Shown: positions 60,567-64,000 of the stretch, piece after piece | How the letters are laid out: each line of letters starts with the position of its first letter | How positions within the stretch are numbered: the stretch's first letter is position 1 | Assembly (NCBI RefSeq): GCF_001968835.1 | Contig: NZ_MRDE01000068.1 | Coordinates: 124,001-188,000, forward strand | DNA: 64,000 nt | Source of the DNA: Tersicoccus phoenicis | GTDB taxonomy: Bacteria; Actinomycetota; Actinomycetes; Actinomycetales; Micrococcaceae | Direction: 5' to 3' | Position numbers and translations under genes: made by a program | The notes under the pieces: model-generated | Seen by the model: only the letters and a program-made list of their open reading frames with translations | Databases searched by the model: none | What the model was told of the DNA's origin: nothing

Positions 60567-61631
60567 ATGCCGCTGACCACGGAGCTGCCACGGATCGGTT
60601 CTCGGCAGGCGACCTCCATCGAGGCGCGGATCCTCGGCGGCGACCACACCCTCAGCCGACGGCAGGTCGCGAAGAACGCCGGGGTGTCGCTGCGCTGGGC
60701 CCGCCGGCTGTGGCGTGCCATGGGGTTCGCCAACGTCGACGAGTCCGCCGTCGCGTTCACCGAGCGGGACCTGGAGGCACTGCGCACGGCTACCGGGCTC
60801 GTCCGCGACGGCCTGATCAGCGAGGAGGCGGCGATCTCGATCGCGCGCGCGTTCGGCCAGATGACGGACCGGATGGTGATCTGGCAGATCGAGGCCATCG
60901 TCGAGGACATGGTCGCCCACCTCGGCATCTCGGACACCGAGGCACGTGAGCGGCTGATCGCCGAGCTGCCGGCGATGATCGAACCGCTGCAGGAACTGCT
61001 CAGCTACGCCTGGCGCCGCCAGCTCAACGAGGGCGTCCAGCGGCTCGCCGTGCGCACCGAGTCGCAACGGCGCTGGGCCAGCGGCGGGCGGCATCCGGCG
61101 CGCCGGGAGGCCGAACTGCCGATCGCCCGCGCCGTCGGTTTCGCCGACCTCGTCTCGTACACCTCGTTGTCCCGCCGGATGAACGAACAGACCCTGGCCA
61201 GCCTCGTCACCACCTTCGAGGCCCGCTGCGCGGAGATCATCTCGGTCGGCGGCGGGCGGATGATCAAGACCGTCGGCGACGAGGTGCTGTACATCGCCGA
61301 CACCCCGCAGGCGGGAGCGGAGATCGCCCTGGCCCTGGCCACCCGGTTCGCGGGCGACCCGGACATGCCCGCCACCCGAGGTGCCGTGGTCTGGGGCCGG
61401 ATCCTGCCCCGTCTCGGCGACGTCTACGGGCCGACGGTCAACATGGCCTCGCGCCTGACGGCGATCGCGGACATCGGCACGGTGCTGACCGATGAGCCGA
61501 CAGCGCAACTGTTGGCCGGCAACGAACGATTCGTGCTGACCCCGCAGGAGAGCGCCAATCTCCGGGGATTCGGCGAGGTGCACCCGGTGTTGCTGACCCG
61601 GGGCGAGGGCGCCGGCCTCGTCCTCGACTGA
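60567..61631 (+). CDS. Class III adenylate cyclase
   Basis: This soluble cyclase, about 354 residues from ATG 60567, makes cAMP from ATP. The N-terminal half (about 170 residues) begins LGGDHTLSRRQVAKNAGVSLRWARRLWRAMGF and resembles the regulatory domain of Rv1264-type enzymes. The catalytic domain has the metal-binding Asp in AVGFADLVSYTSLS (about 194), GGGRMIKTVGDEVLYIA (base-recognition Lys and second metal Asp, about 234), and YGPTVNMASRL (Asn and Arg, about 291), so all catalytic residues appear intact. GTG starts at 60486 (overlapping the PH gene by 11 nt) or 60546 are alternatives; the start is not settled. Confidence 0.88.
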   Translation: MPLTTELPRIGSRQATSIEARILGGDHTLSRRQVAKNAGVSLRWARRLWRAMGFANVDESAVAFTERDLEALRTATGLVRDGLISEEAAISIARAFGQMTDRMVIWQIEAIVEDMVAHLGISDTEARERLIAELPAMIEPLQELLSYAWRRQLNEGVQRLAVRTESQRRWASGGRHPARREAELPIARAVGFADLVSYTSLSRRMNEQTLASLVTTFEARCAEIISVGGGRMIKTVGDEVLYIADTPQAGAEIALALATRFAGDPDMPATRGAVVWGRILPRLGDVYGPTVNMASRLTAIADIGTVLTDEPTAQLLAGNERFVLTPQESANLRGFGEVHPVLLTRGEGAGLVLD

Positions 61632-61682
61632 TCCCGGGGTTCCGGCCGAGCATCGGCACCTCCGCACCTCCGCATCTCCGCC

Positions 61683-61751
61683 TCGACTGGTCAAGAGGTG
61701 CGCGAACGAGTCGCTCCGCTGCCGCCGAACGCGCGTCCACCAACCAGTCGA
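61683..61751. repeat. Long-range inverted repeat with GACTGGT core between the cyclase and PP2C genes
   Basis: TCGACTGGT (61683-61691) pairs exactly with ACCAGTCGA (61743-61751). After a symmetric 8-nt mismatch on each side, GCGCG (61700-61704) pairs with CGCGC (61730-61734). Both flanking genes read rightward, so it could end the cyclase transcript before the PP2C promoter at 61779. Confidence 0.55.
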
Positions 61752-61778
61752 CGGTGGGGAACCGCGACCCATGGCGGC

Positions 61779-61784
61779 TAGGAT
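61779..61784 (+). promoter_or_regulatory. -10 box of a leaderless promoter for the PP2C gene
   Basis: TAGGAT lies 9 nt upstream of the ATG at 61794, putting the transcription start at or a few bases before the start codon. No Shine-Dalgarno sequence is present. Confidence 0.45.
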
Positions 61785-61793
61785 GACCGGACG

Positions 61794-64000
<2,207 letters not shown>

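Overview
The window is chromosomal DNA from a very GC-rich actinobacterium (Actinomycetota). The evidence is GC-rich codon use, GTG/TTG starts, leaderless-looking promoters with TANNNT -10 boxes directly before the start codon, and core gene blocks whose content I recall from mycobacteria and streptomycetes (lpdA-like, accA3-maf-accE-accD, birA-PH protein-adenylate cyclase). I would not name an order or genus from the sequence alone. I see no rRNA, tRNA, CRISPR array, insertion sequence or phage gene.

Region 1 (about 1-27.1 kb) is an accessory exopolysaccharide locus with visibly lower GC and more A/T in third codon positions than the rest. It opens with two tandem, translationally coupled LuxR-type regulators (1-4690); the first is cut by the window edge. 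A regulatory gap follows, holding a dyad with a -10 box, four G-runs and a long leader hairpin. Next come a 1334-residue secreted protein with an N,N-dimethylformamidase-like domain, Ig-like modules and three DUF4082 modules, and a small membrane-anchored Pro/Ser/Thr-rich protein. A tightly packed plus-strand operon (10574-25025) encodes the initiating polyprenyl-phosphate sugar-1-phosphate transferase, five nucleotide-sugar genes (an oxidoreductase, an epimerase/dehydratase, two PLP aminotransferases, an N-acyltransferase), a Wzx-type flippase, three glycosyltransferases, a chain-length-type membrane protein and a polymerase-like protein that appears fused to a second chain-length-type domain. 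A convergent secreted enzyme with another DUF4082 module (25102-26958) closes the island. This gives a nearly complete Wzx/Wzy polymer pathway with no visible BY-kinase.

Region 2 (27.1-35.4 kb) adds a three-domain glycosyltransferase (WecG/TagA type plus two GT2 domains), the dTDP-L-rhamnose genes (fused rmlC-rmlD, rmlB, divergent rmlA), a VanZ-like protein and a UDP-glucose 6-dehydrogenase. It probably supplies rhamnose and uronic acid for cell-surface glycans.

Region 3 (35.5-64 kb) is housekeeping: NhaA antiporter, DUF2505 protein, mfd, a nucleoside-salvage set (purine nucleoside phosphorylase, phosphosugar mutase, deoC), an LpdA-type flavoprotein, a metabolite:H+ symporter, acyl-CoA carboxylase subunits (accA3, accE, accD) with maf, a dicarboxylate/amino-acid symporter, a DUF885 protein, an SDR, birA, a PH-domain protein, a class III adenylate cyclase, a PP2C phosphatase and the 5' part of ligA. 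BirA is the ligase expected to biotinylate the AccA3-type subunit. A truncated RES-domain remnant lies between the DUF885 gene and accE. Several intergenic gaps carry long inverted repeats, some sharing a GACTGGT...ACCAGTC core.
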